A stretch of 64,000 bases of DNA from JAGTVG01 sp964543195 (GCA_964543195.1 CAZIXF010000001.1:186001-250000), one strand, 5' to 3'; positions 27,507 to 35,196 are shown, numbered from the stretch's first letter. Program-made: numbers and translations. The notes: generated from the sequence alone by a model not told the origin.

Positions 27507-27968
27507 ATGAGATTATTCGCTGTTTTACTTTTAATTCTCCCTTTGCTTGCGCAGGCCCAGGATCCGGACCGGAGGGCCGTTTATAATGCTTCGCTTGATT
27601 ATATAGAAGGCATGTACACGGCAGATCCTGCTAGGATCCAGAAATCCACCTTTAAGGATCTTGTAAAAAGAGGTTTTTACTGGAAAGGTAAATCACAGAC
27701 TTTCAGTGAGCTTACCTCTATGAGTTATGACCAACTGGTACAGGTTGCCAAAGACTGGAATAGGGAGGGGTGGCTTCCTGAGGATGCGCCCAGGGAAATA
27801 ACCATACTTGATATTCAGGATAAGATCGCCCTGGTGAAAACCACGGCCTATTGGGGCATTGACTATCTTCATCTTTGTAAAATGGATGATAAATGGATGA
27901 TCGTCAATGTGATCTGGCAGAACTTCCCGAAAGGAAAACCTGTGGAAAGTCAAACCGGTAACCAATAA
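27507..27968 (+). CDS. Secreted NTF2-like protein (putative lumazine-binding family)
   Basis: The product is 153 aa. A signal peptide (LFAVLLLILPLLAQAQ) precedes one NTF2-like domain: YIEGMYTADPARIQKSTF, an ITILDIQDKIALVKTT strand, and the closing DYLHLCKMDDKWMIVNVIW. This pattern matches the putative lumazine-binding / DUF4440-type group, which is widespread and mostly uncharacterised. A periplasmic location is inferred from the signal. Confidence 0.8.
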   Translation: MRLFAVLLLILPLLAQAQDPDRRAVYNASLDYIEGMYTADPARIQKSTFKDLVKRGFYWKGKSQTFSELTSMSYDQLVQVAKDWNREGWLPEDAPREITILDIQDKIALVKTTAYWGIDYLHLCKMDDKWMIVNVIWQNFPKGKPVESQTGNQ

Positions 27969-27987
27969 AACTTCTTCTCTTTATTTG

Positions 27988-28105
27988 CTGTAGGGGAAGG
28001 ATTCGAACCTTCAAAGAGAAGTTAGTTCTGAACAGATCAGAATTTATCCTTTTATTCTCTACCCCCGAGACAGGAGGGCATGGCTGCCAATTTCATCACC
28101 CTACA
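27988..28105 (-). tRNA. tRNA-like gene, anticodon loop GUC, 49-nt variable arm
   Basis: Read on the minus strand: a 7-bp acceptor stem TGTAGGG/CCCTACA; T8 and G9; a 3-bp D stem ATG/CAT with an 11-nt loop containing GG, as in class II tRNAs; an anticodon stem CCCTC/GGGGG (one T-G pair) with loop CTGTCTC (GUC at 34-36, U at 37); and a perfect T arm GAAGG-TTCGAAT-CCTTC. The discriminator is G, and CCA is not encoded. The variable region is about 49 nt and folds as AGAGAA/TTCTCT around TTCTGA-TCTGT-TCAGAA. Normal class II variable arms are about 10-24 nt. The total is 118 nt. An ordinary tRNA-Asp has a short variable loop and a purine at 37, so this is not a standard tRNA-Asp. Confidence 0.65.
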
Positions 28106-28119
28106 ATATTTCAATGCAA

Positions 28120-28127
28120 CAAATATA
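28120..28127 (-). promoter_or_regulatory. -7 promoter box of the tRNA-like gene
   Basis: The minus strand reads TATATTTG, a perfect TAnnTTTG box, 14 nt before the tRNA-like 5' end. A TTTG lies 21 nt further upstream, slightly longer than the usual spacing. It suggests that the tRNA-like gene is expressed. Confidence 0.6.
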
Positions 28128-28281
28128 AAGAAATATAATTTTAGTTAGCAAATTAATAATAAAAATTTATAATTATTAAATATATTTTATATTTACATTG
28201 AAAACATTGACAAAATTAAAATTTATTTTTTAAGTTATCCGAAAAAAATATGATAATGAAAATAAAAAAGCGATAACATAT

Positions 28282-28311
28282 TTTGGTATTTGAAAAATTT
28301 CCTTACATTTG
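28282..28311 (+). promoter_or_regulatory. Strong Bacteroidota promoter of the small RNA
   Basis: TTTG at 28282-28285, an 18-nt spacer, then TACATTTG at 28304-28311. This matches the TTTG/TAnnTTTG consensus used by the primary sigma factor of Bacteroidota. Transcription should start near 28316-28318. Confidence 0.75.
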
Positions 28312-28317
28312 TAGTAC

Positions 28318-28384
28318 ATAGCTGGTTGAACAAAGGACTTGAGTGCAGATGGAATCCCCTTCTATCTCCTCAAGTCTTTTTTTG
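28318..28384 (+). ncRNA. Small RNA of about 65-70 nt, or attenuated leader
   Basis: A consensus promoter is followed within 20 nt by GACTTGAG (28336-28343), a 25-nt loop and CTCAAGTC (28369-28376) with a run of seven T. No reading frame with a start of note fits inside. It could be a free sRNA or a terminated leader of the marR gene that starts 135 bp downstream. The 5' part before the hairpin is only about 18 nt (containing GGTTGAACAAAG). Confidence 0.65.
28336..28383 (+). terminator. Intrinsic terminator of the small RNA
   Basis: An 8-bp perfect stem GACTTGAG/CTCAAGTC is followed directly by TTTTTTT. The loop is 25 nt, long for a simple terminator, and may hold a functional sequence. Confidence 0.7.
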
Positions 28385-28453
28385 TTATATAGACCATAAA
28401 CCAGCCGGCACCCCGCGGCACCCCGCGGAAAACGATTTATCCCTGCCTGTTAC

Positions 28454-28467
28454 ATGATTAAAATCAT
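28454..28467. promoter_or_regulatory. Palindrome ATGATTAAAATCAT upstream of marR
   Basis: A 6-bp-arm palindrome, identical over all 14 bases to 29072-29085 upstream of the YceI gene. The core TGAT-N4-ATCA resembles Crp/FNR-family sites (TTGAT-N4-ATCAA) with one change per arm. It lies about 52 bp before the marR start. Confidence 0.5.
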
Positions 28468-28492
28468 TCCCTGACAGAAAAATTCTTATTTA

Positions 28493-28520
28493 AATTGTAT
28501 GCATAAATTTACATACAATT
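28493..28520. promoter_or_regulatory. Candidate MarR operator overlapping its own start codon
   Basis: A perfect inverted repeat AATTGTATG-N10-CATACAATT (9-bp arms). The right arm ends inside the TTG start codon at 28519. Position and symmetry suit autorepression by the MarR protein, which binds such sites as a dimer. Confidence 0.55.
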
Positions 28521-28968
28521 GAAATTGGAAGAGGTCATAAAATCGCAACCTATCTCTGATGTCCATCTGAAAGCCATGCTGGATATCATTCATACGGCCT
28601 CAGTCATATCCTATAAACAATATAAATTTTTCAAGCAGTTCGATATCTCTCCCCAGCAATATAACATTCTTCGCATACTCCGTGGCTCTCAACCTGAGCC
28701 CTTAACCTTCCAGGAAATTAAATCAAGGATGCTGGAACGAACTCCTCACACTACCCGGATGATCGATAAACTGGAAAGTGCCGGTCTAGTATACAGGGAA
28801 AGAAGCCACAGCGACAGGAGGAAGATTTTTGTTCATATTGCCCGGGAGGGTTTAAAGATCATGGACCGGATCGATAAAAAACTTCCCGGGTTCATGGAAC
28901 CCATGCGTAATCTTTCTGCCAGCGAAGCTAAGCTGCTTTCCGGTCTTCTGGAAAAATTCAGGGGTTGA
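28519..28968 (+). CDS. MarR-family transcriptional regulator
   Basis: This 149-aa winged-helix repressor starts at TTG 28519, since no better start lies upstream in frame. The DNA-binding core is QQYNILRILRGSQPEPLTFQ, then RTPHTTRMIDKLESAGLVYR and the wing RERSHSDRRKIFVHI. A perfect inverted repeat covers its start. The YceI gene 180 bp downstream is a likely target, since YceI genes often sit next to MarR regulators and the two promoters share an identical palindrome. Confidence 0.92.
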   Translation: MKLEEVIKSQPISDVHLKAMLDIIHTASVISYKQYKFFKQFDISPQQYNILRILRGSQPEPLTFQEIKSRMLERTPHTTRMIDKLESAGLVYRERSHSDRRKIFVHIAREGLKIMDRIDKKLPGFMEPMRNLSASEAKLLSGLLEKFRG

Positions 28969-29071
28969 AACCGGCTTGCCAACCCAGGAAATACCTGTCC
29001 CACATCAATTTAATATTCAATAAATCCTGCGGTTTATAAATCGGCTTTCCAGGTTAATAACAATAAAAATT

Positions 29072-29085
29072 ATGATTAAAATCAT
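29072..29085. promoter_or_regulatory. Palindrome ATGATTAAAATCAT upstream of the YceI gene
   Basis: This is the second identical copy of the 28454-28467 palindrome, 63 bp before the YceI ATG. It suggests a shared regulator for marR and yceI. Confidence 0.5.
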
Positions 29086-29148
29086 ACGCGCAAAAATATT
29101 GCATATATATAATTGCCATGTAATATAAAATTGAGTAAATATTAAAAC

Positions 29149-29688
29149 ATGAAAACAGCTAAAACAAATGCAGCACTCAAAATTTTAATGGTATTCTACA
29201 TCCTCCAGGTTGCCATCGTTAATGAAATGCTGTCACAGACCCAGTACTACATCAATTCAGACAGCAAGGTGGTGGTGGAGGGAACTTCTACATTGCATGA
29301 CTGGAAATCGGAAACTACTGCCATTGAAGGCAAAGCCCGTATGGATCTTAAAAATGATAGAATTACCGGTCTCCGGGAGGTTGAGGTGAGGATACCTGTA
29401 GAATCGATTCAGAGCGGCAAAAACCTGATGGATAAAAAAACCTATGCTGCTCTTGAAGCTGAGGACCATCCCTATATAACCTTTAACCAGTCTGATGTAA
29501 AAACCATTACCACCGGAAAAGAACGAAACTATACCGGCACCATTCTGTTGGATCTTTATGATTTCAATATTGATCCCCCCACTAAAATGTTGGGCTTTGT
29601 CAGGGTGGAAAATTTAATTGAAGTCCATTTTTATATTAAAGTATCCATTCTTGATTCATACCCGACCGGAAGCGGGAAAGTAGAATGA
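29149..29688 (+). CDS. YceI-family periplasmic lipid-binding protein
   Basis: The product is 179 aa. An N-terminal signal (LKILMVFYILQVAIVNEMLS) is followed by a YceI lipocalin-like barrel: VVVEGTSTLHDWKSETT, a long strand ending EVRIPVESIQSGKNLMDKK, and AEDHPYITFNQSD. Family members bind polyisoprenoid-like lipids or quinones. It is monocistronic between marR and the sigma factor gene. Confidence 0.9.
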   Translation: MKTAKTNAALKILMVFYILQVAIVNEMLSQTQYYINSDSKVVVEGTSTLHDWKSETTAIEGKARMDLKNDRITGLREVEVRIPVESIQSGKNLMDKKTYAALEAEDHPYITFNQSDVKTITTGKERNYTGTILLDLYDFNIDPPTKMLGFVRVENLIEVHFYIKVSILDSYPTGSGKVE

Positions 29689-29794
29689 TATTTTTTACAA
29701 AAAAATTAAATTCCGAATAATCCATTTTAATTATTAAATTTAAACAGGATTTTGACCCGGTATTTTTTTTCCGGCAACGTTTAAATGTGGATTT

Positions 29795-30403
29795 TTGGAT
29801 AAGGAATATTTAAATAATCTGATCAAAAGGATCTCAAGCCATTCGGATGAGGAAGCGGCAAGAGAACTTTTTAATATTTTTCATCCCAGGCTGGTACGAT
29901 TTGCCATATTCTATACGACTTCCATCCATGAAGCCAACGATATCGTATCCGAAGTATTTATTAAATTTTTCCGCAGACTGAAAAAGATCCGGGAAATCAG
30001 GGATGTTCAGTTTTACCTTTACAAATCAGTAAAAAACCAGTGCCTGACCCATATTAAAAGGAAAAAGAGAAATGTATCCCTGGACGATCTGGACTGGGAA
30101 AATGCCTCCTATTCCTTTGAATTGAATAATCCGGAAAGTGAATTGTTAAACCGGGAACTTGTCAACAGGATAGAAGAATCGATCAATAATATGCCACTGA
30201 AACGGAAAATGGTGTATAAGATGATTGTTATTGAAGGCCTGAAATACAAAGAAGCGGCCGGGATACTTGGTTTATCGGTTAAAACCATTGAAAACCATCT
30301 TGTATTGGCTATGAAGGACTTGAGAAAGGATATTGAAGGATATTTAAAGTCAAATGATGCGGATATCGAAAAACTGCATGCATTATATAAAAAAAATGGC
30401 TGA
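29795..30403 (+). CDS. ECF RNA polymerase sigma factor (FecI-like)
   Basis: The product is 202 aa. Region 2 is FYTTSIHEANDIVSEVFIKF with a following QFYLYKSVKNQCLTHIK. Region 4 is the HTH YKEAAGILGLSVKTIENHL. The start is TTG at 29795, as no ATG or GTG is in frame upstream before the AT-rich promoter region. It pairs with the FecR anti-sigma gene 63 bp downstream; the usual SusC/SusD receptor pair is absent. Confidence 0.92.
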   Translation: MDKEYLNNLIKRISSHSDEEAARELFNIFHPRLVRFAIFYTTSIHEANDIVSEVFIKFFRRLKKIREIRDVQFYLYKSVKNQCLTHIKRKKRNVSLDDLDWENASYSFELNNPESELLNRELVNRIEESINNMPLKRKMVYKMIVIEGLKYKEAAGILGLSVKTIENHLVLAMKDLRKDIEGYLKSNDADIEKLHALYKKNG

Positions 30404-30466
30404 CCGGTTAGGGGAAAGCAGTAAAATATTCGTCTTAACAATAAACAGGCTAATTTTATCGGAAAT

Positions 30467-31513
30467 ATGTCAGAAACCCACCGGGATATAGATCAAATCA
30501 TTGTCAGGGAGCTTACAGGTCGCACTTCGCCCAAAGAAGAAAAGCAACTGAAGGACTGGATCCTGGAAGCGGATGAGCATTATATGACTTATAAACTGCT
30601 GCAACAGACAGGGAAACCTGGTCTTCATGAGAACCCCCTGTTAATTACCGATGATTCCTTTGAAAAGATCTGGCAGGAGAGCAGCAAACAGGAAAAAACT
30701 ACGATCGGACAATACGGGTTAAGGATTTTAAAGGCGTCCTCTGTCATTGCGGCCAGTATATTGCTGATCTTTGCCAGTGTATTCACTTACCGGCAAGTGA
30801 CCATACCAAAGGAAGTGACTGAAAAGGTATCCGAACCTTATGTGATCGAAAAATTCAGCCCTTCCGGGCAGAAAATAAAAATATTCCTTCCCGATGGATC
30901 ATCCTTATGGTTAAATGCCGGGAGTAAAATACAATATACATCAGATTTCAATGAAAAATACCGTACGGTTTGGCTTACGGGGGAAGCATATTTTGATATT
31001 TATGACGATCCCGGCAAACCCTTTCAGGTAAAATCCGGGAACGTATCCATAAAAGCCCTTGGCACATCTTTCAATGTGAATACATTTTATGGGAACAGGG
31101 AAGTGGAAATCGTAGTGGAGGAAGGGAAAGTCACTATTGAAAATCTGTTCTCTTCGCTAGTGCCCGGAATGCCCTTAAAGGCCATCCTGCAGCCCGGGGA
31201 AAAAGCTTTGTATTCGTTGAACAAGGCTGAGTTTGAGATCGACAGTTTACCGGATACATATGAATACACCTGCTGGAAGAACGGCGTTTTATCTTTTCAG
31301 AATGCTGATTTTGAAACCGTGATCAATAAACTGGAAAAATGGTATGGTGTTAATTTCATCCTGGATGAAGTCCCCGATCAGGCATGGACTTTTAATGGTG
31401 AATTTAAAGATGAATACCTGGATAAAGTATTGGAAAGCCTGCTATTTGAAGAAGGGATCAGGTATCATAAAAGCAACAATACGATCCAGATCGATTTTGA
31501 AAATCAAGAATAA
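30467..31513 (+). CDS. FecR-family anti-sigma factor
   Basis: The product is 348 aa. It has a cytosolic N-terminal segment (1-85), one membrane segment (SSVIAASILLIFASVFTY, about 88-106), a FecR domain (about 125-225, with FLPDGSSLWLNAGSKIQY and LTGEAYFDIYDDPGKPFQVK), and a C-terminal DUF4974 (about 260-345, LEKWYGVNFILDE). It normally receives a signal from a TonB-dependent receptor and releases the sigma factor. No receptor gene follows; a 12-residue reading frame (ATG at 31515) and a structured RNA lie downstream instead. Confidence 0.93.
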   Translation: MSETHRDIDQIIVRELTGRTSPKEEKQLKDWILEADEHYMTYKLLQQTGKPGLHENPLLITDDSFEKIWQESSKQEKTTIGQYGLRILKASSVIAASILLIFASVFTYRQVTIPKEVTEKVSEPYVIEKFSPSGQKIKIFLPDGSSLWLNAGSKIQYTSDFNEKYRTVWLTGEAYFDIYDDPGKPFQVKSGNVSIKALGTSFNVNTFYGNREVEIVVEEGKVTIENLFSSLVPGMPLKAILQPGEKALYSLNKAEFEIDSLPDTYEYTCWKNGVLSFQNADFETVINKLEKWYGVNFILDEVPDQAWTFNGEFKDEYLDKVLESLLFEEGIRYHKSNNTIQIDFENQE

Positions 31514-31586
31514 AATGTTCAATTCGAAAAAGCGAAACAATAAAGCGATATAGTAAATAGTTCTTTTAAGTACTTATTTTGAATTA

Positions 31587-31728
31587 AGGCAGACTTCAGG
31601 CAACAACGGAAGAGACTGTAGTCAGGAAGAAAGAATATAGCGTCCTAAAGAATTTTTGCATGGTTTTTCATGAGGAATATTGTTGAGTTTTTGGACTACA
31701 TGTGGTTGCTTTGGAAGTCTGCTTTTTT
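31587..31728 (+). ncRNA. Rod-shaped structured RNA, 6S-like candidate
   Basis: The ~140-nt region is closed by GCAGACTTC (31589-31597) pairing with GAAGTCTGC (31714-31722), extended inward by AGGCAAC/GTTGCTT. After an asymmetric internal loop comes TGTAGTC/GACTACA, then a weak inner AATAT...CCT/AGG...ATATT helix and a CATG hairpin. The 3' strand ends in six T, terminator-style. A long two-stranded rod with a central open region is the layout of 6S RNA, but I recognise no conserved sequence. It could instead be the 3' UTR of the FecR transcript. It ends 2 bp before the dnaG stop on the other strand. The upstream box TATTTTG is one base short of consensus. Confidence 0.5.
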
Positions 31729-31730
31729 AT

Positions 31731-33659
31731 TTATCCGGCAATGATGATACCCAGTTTCCGTGCAAGCTCCGATTTAATTTTTTTCAATTCGATATTCACT
31801 TTCAGTAATCTTTCAATTTCACCGGGTTGTTCCTGTGTTTTCAGTTCCTTCTGGTTTTCATCGATCAATCGTGATACGATCCTGTATTTCAGTCTAAGAA
31901 TATTATCCAGGGCCGACTTACTCAGCAATTCTTTTTCGACCGGCACATAGACCTTTTTGTTCGACCAGTTTTCACTTATCTCATACCGGTTTGTAACCAG
32001 ATCGATCACTTCATTCTTTATATCGTCCGGGGCATTTTCGATAAGATATTTGGAGTCGATCACATGACCTTCTTTGAGGTTTTCTTTAAATATTTCGAAT
32101 ATTTCTCTGTATACAGGAGTTTGAAATTCAATGTCTTCCAGTTCTGTCAGTAAAAATTCGTATAACAACTGTTCCTCTTCGATCTCATTCAACCCATAAT
32201 TGATCAATAGACGGATGCTTTCCTTTTCCTGCAGCCGTATGCTTTCCTTTGAAAGGTCTTCAGCGACAGGGATATCCGAAGGCTGGTCGCCCAGTGTTTT
32301 TTCCAAAAGTTCGGCATCCGGTCTATTATCCGGTTCTGTTTTCTTTTTTCTCTGAGAGATCAGGATTTTGTTCAATTCCGAAACCAGCACCGTCTCGTCA
32401 ATCGACAGCAAATTGCCGGTTTCCTTGATGTACACCGATCGCTGTACCGGATCCGGTATTTTGGCAATACTGGCAACGATCTCCTTAATTGTGGAGGCTT
32501 TTTTTATGGGATCATCCTGCGCATCCCTGACAAATAGCCCCACCTTGAATGAAATGAAGTCGGTAGTATTATCGGTCAGGTAATCACGGAATTCATTGGG
32601 AGAAAGTTTACGGGCATAACTATCGGGATCCTCGCCTTCAGGAAACATGACGGCCCTAACATTCATTCCGGATTGAAGGATCATATCAATCCCCCTTAAT
32701 GAAGCTTTTATTCCCGCTTCATCGCCATCAAACAGCACGGTAACATTATTGGTATATCTTTTTACGAGCTTGATCTGATCTTCGGTAAGAGAAGTGCCGG
32801 AGGAGGCTACCACATTTTCAACACCATTCATATGCAGAGAGATCACGTCCGTATACCCTTCGACCAGATAACAGGAATCTTTCTGGCGTATCACCTGCCG
32901 GCTTTCATACAAACCATATAAGATCCGGCTTTTATGGTATACCAGCGTTTCGGGAGAATTAACGTATTTCGGTTGGTTTTTATCCTTGGTTAATATCCTT
33001 GCACCAAAGGCAATGGGTTTGCCGGTCAGGTTATGGACGGGAAAAATCACACGGCCGCGAAACCGGTCATATAGTTTATCATTTTTCCTGATGATCAATC
33101 CGGCCTTATCCAGTATGTCTTCACTGAATTTATTTTTTATGGCCTCCCGGTAGAAAGAATCCCACGCTTCAAGACTGTATCCAAGATGGAATCTTTTAAT
33201 AATTTCCTCACTGAAACCTCTTTCCCTGAGATAGGATAATCCGATTTCCTTCCCTTCCTGATGATCCCATAGTTTCCTGATAAAATAATCCCTGGCAAAG
33301 CCGATTACGATGAAAAGGCTCTCACGTTCATTATGCCGTTCGATCTCCTCATCCGTTTCTTCTGTTTCCCTGATCTCAATCCCGTATTTATTGGCCAGGT
33401 ATTTCAGGGCTTCAATATAATTGATCCCTTCGATCTCCATAATAAAGCTTATGGCATCACCTCCTTTACCGGAACTGAAACATTTGAAGATTTCCTTGGA
33501 AGGAGAAACAAAAAATGAGGGGGATTTCTCATTGGTGAACGGACTGAGGGCTTTATAATTACTGCCGGATTTTTTTAAATTAACAAAATCACTGATCACA
33601 TCCACGATGTCGATCTGGGATTTGATCTCACGAATTGTCTCGTCACTTAATCTGGCCAT
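31731..33659 (-). CDS. dnaG: DNA primase
   Basis: The product is 642 aa. It has an N-terminal CHC2-type domain (about 1-105), a catalytic core with TOPRIM (about 255-345: YLVEGYTDVISLHMNG and VLFDGDEAGIKASLRG), and a C-terminal helicase-binding region. The zinc ligands are largely gone: the usual CPFHNEKTPSF reads SPFTNEKSPSF, and CFGCG reads CFSSG, leaving one of four. The fold motif KGGDAISFIM is kept. I recall similar losses in Bacteroidota primases, so the protein is probably functional. Alone in its transcript, with its own promoter at 33690-33720. Confidence 0.96.
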   Translation of the reverse strand: MARLSDETIREIKSQIDIVDVISDFVNLKKSGSNYKALSPFTNEKSPSFFVSPSKEIFKCFSSGKGGDAISFIMEIEGINYIEALKYLANKYGIEIRETEETDEEIERHNERESLFIVIGFARDYFIRKLWDHQEGKEIGLSYLRERGFSEEIIKRFHLGYSLEAWDSFYREAIKNKFSEDILDKAGLIIRKNDKLYDRFRGRVIFPVHNLTGKPIAFGARILTKDKNQPKYVNSPETLVYHKSRILYGLYESRQVIRQKDSCYLVEGYTDVISLHMNGVENVVASSGTSLTEDQIKLVKRYTNNVTVLFDGDEAGIKASLRGIDMILQSGMNVRAVMFPEGEDPDSYARKLSPNEFRDYLTDNTTDFISFKVGLFVRDAQDDPIKKASTIKEIVASIAKIPDPVQRSVYIKETGNLLSIDETVLVSELNKILISQRKKKTEPDNRPDAELLEKTLGDQPSDIPVAEDLSKESIRLQEKESIRLLINYGLNEIEEEQLLYEFLLTELEDIEFQTPVYREIFEIFKENLKEGHVIDSKYLIENAPDDIKNEVIDLVTNRYEISENWSNKKVYVPVEKELLSKSALDNILRLKYRIVSRLIDENQKELKTQEQPGEIERLLKVNIELKKIKSELARKLGIIIAG

Positions 33660-33689
33660 CCGGTGTTGTTGGTTTACCCTTTAAGAGAT

Positions 33690-33720
33690 CAAAATTAAAA
33701 CTATAGCATGTAATCCCAAA
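33690..33720 (-). promoter_or_regulatory. dnaG promoter
   Basis: The minus strand reads TTTG (33720-33717), 19 nt, then TAATTTTG (33697-33690), a full match to TTTG/TAnnTTTG. It lies 30 bp before the dnaG ATG. Confidence 0.7.
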
Positions 33721-33818
33721 CATGAGAATTCATTATCTTTATAATTACCAATTCCTGTCAGGACGTATTATTATTTAGATTAAATTTAATTAACTTTACA
33801 TAAAAAACAGAACATATT

Positions 33819-34916
33819 GTGGCTAAAGAAGAGAAGGTTTTAAAAGCATTAAGTACAGTAAATGATCCTGATTTCAATAAAGATCTGGTTTCACTGGGAA
33901 TGATCAAGGATATTGAGGCCAAGGACAAAAAGATATCATTCACTGTCGAGCTGACCACCCCTGCATGCCCTTTGAAGGAGATCATCCGCAGGGATTGTGA
34001 GCAAGCTATAAAAAAGGAATTCGGGGATGAATATTCTGTAGACATTAATATGTCATCCAACGTGACTACGATACGGAATGAAGCTCCCTTATTGCCGGAT
34101 GTCAAAAACATAATTGCCATAGCTTCAGGTAAGGGAGGAGTGGGGAAATCCACTGTTACGGCGAACCTGGCCGTTGCCTTATCAAAGCTTGGTGCCAAAG
34201 TGGGTTTGATCGATGCGGATATTTTCGGTCCATCCATTCCTACCATGTTTAACTGTGAGAATGAACAACCTGAAGTGGTCCAGAAGAACGGCAAGAACAT
34301 GATCGTTCCTGTCGAACAATACGGGGTTAAACTGATCTCGATCGGATTTTTATCACCCGGAGACAATGCCATAGTCTGGCGTGGCCCGATGGCAGGATCT
34401 GCTTTAAAGCAGTTTATCAGCGATGCAGACTGGGGCGAACTGGATTATTTATTGATCGATCTTCCTCCGGGCACGAGTGATATCCATTTAACGCTTGTTC
34501 AAACTGTTCCGGTCACAGGAGCGGTACTGGTCACGACACCCCAGAAGGTGGCACTTGCCGATGCAGTGAAAGGCTTTCAGATGTTCCGGCAACCTCAGAT
34601 CAATGTTCCGGTATTGGGTATTGTGGAAAACATGGCGTATTTTACACCGGCCGAATTACCGGAGAATAAATACTATATTTTTGGCAAGGAAGGAGGGAAA
34701 AAGCTGGCGGAAAAATATCAGGTAGCGCTGCTGGGTCAGATCCCACTGGTCCAGAGTATCAGGGAAAGCGGTGATGAAGGTCATCCGGCCGTAATGAAAG
34801 AAGACAATCAAATTTCCTCAAAGGCTTTCAGTGAACTTGCTCAGGAACTCGCTCGTCAGGTTGCCATAAGAAATGCCACACAGGACAAGACCAAAGTCGT
34901 GGAAATGAAATCATAA
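33819..34916 (+). CDS. Mrp/NBP35-family Fe-S cluster carrier ATPase
   Basis: The product is 365 aa, starting at GTG. It has an N-terminal DUF59/MIP18 domain (about 1-80, with TTPACPLKEIIRR) and then a P-loop domain with the deviant Walker A GKGGVGKSTVTANLAV, DADIFGPSIPTMF and LIDLPPGTSDIHLTL. The C-terminal CxxC of many Mrp proteins is absent: the site reads NMAYFTPAELPENKYY. It is predicted to load or transfer Fe-S clusters. The NifU-like gene follows after 13 bp, which supports this role. Confidence 0.93.
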   Translation: MAKEEKVLKALSTVNDPDFNKDLVSLGMIKDIEAKDKKISFTVELTTPACPLKEIIRRDCEQAIKKEFGDEYSVDINMSSNVTTIRNEAPLLPDVKNIIAIASGKGGVGKSTVTANLAVALSKLGAKVGLIDADIFGPSIPTMFNCENEQPEVVQKNGKNMIVPVEQYGVKLISIGFLSPGDNAIVWRGPMAGSALKQFISDADWGELDYLLIDLPPGTSDIHLTLVQTVPVTGAVLVTTPQKVALADAVKGFQMFRQPQINVPVLGIVENMAYFTPAELPENKYYIFGKEGGKKLAEKYQVALLGQIPLVQSIRESGDEGHPAVMKEDNQISSKAFSELAQELARQVAIRNATQDKTKVVEMKS

Positions 34917-34929
34917 GGAGACGATACAC

Positions 34930-35196
34930 ATGTCAACCCGTCGGAATAAATTATCGATCAAAGTAGAAAACGCACTAGACAGCATACGTCCTTATCTTGA
35001 GGCCGATGGCGGGAATGTTAAAATTCTCGAAATAAGCGAAGATAACATTGTGAAGCTGGAATTGCTGGGTGCCTGCGGAACTTGCCCGATGTCGACCATG
35101 ACGATGAAAGCAGGCGTGGAAGAAGCCATAAAGAGAGCGGTTCCCGAAATCAGATCGGTTATTGCGGTAAATGTTACTCCCCAGGAGGAAGTATGA
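34930..35196 (+). CDS. NifU-like Fe-S scaffold protein
   Basis: This 88-aa protein consists only of the NifU C-terminal domain: LDSIRPYLEADGGNVKILE, then the cluster-binding CGTCPMS and AVPEIRSVIAV. It pairs with Mrp directly upstream. An AAGGAG sequence 9 bp before the ATG is a rare good Shine-Dalgarno match in this window, within the Mrp stop region. Confidence 0.95.
   Translation: MSTRRNKLSIKVENALDSIRPYLEADGGNVKILEISEDNIVKLELLGACGTCPMSTMTMKAGVEEAIKRAVPEIRSVIAVNVTPQEEV

Noticed and set aside
27988..28105. Ordinary tRNA-Asp(GUC) or selenocysteine tRNA
   Set aside because: tRNA-Asp has a short variable loop and a purine at 37; a Sec tRNA has an 8-bp acceptor stem, a 6-bp D stem and a UCA anticodon. 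Neither fits.
33758..34372. 204-codon frame opposite the Mrp gene
   Set aside because: It is the antisense shadow of a strongly conserved ATPase.
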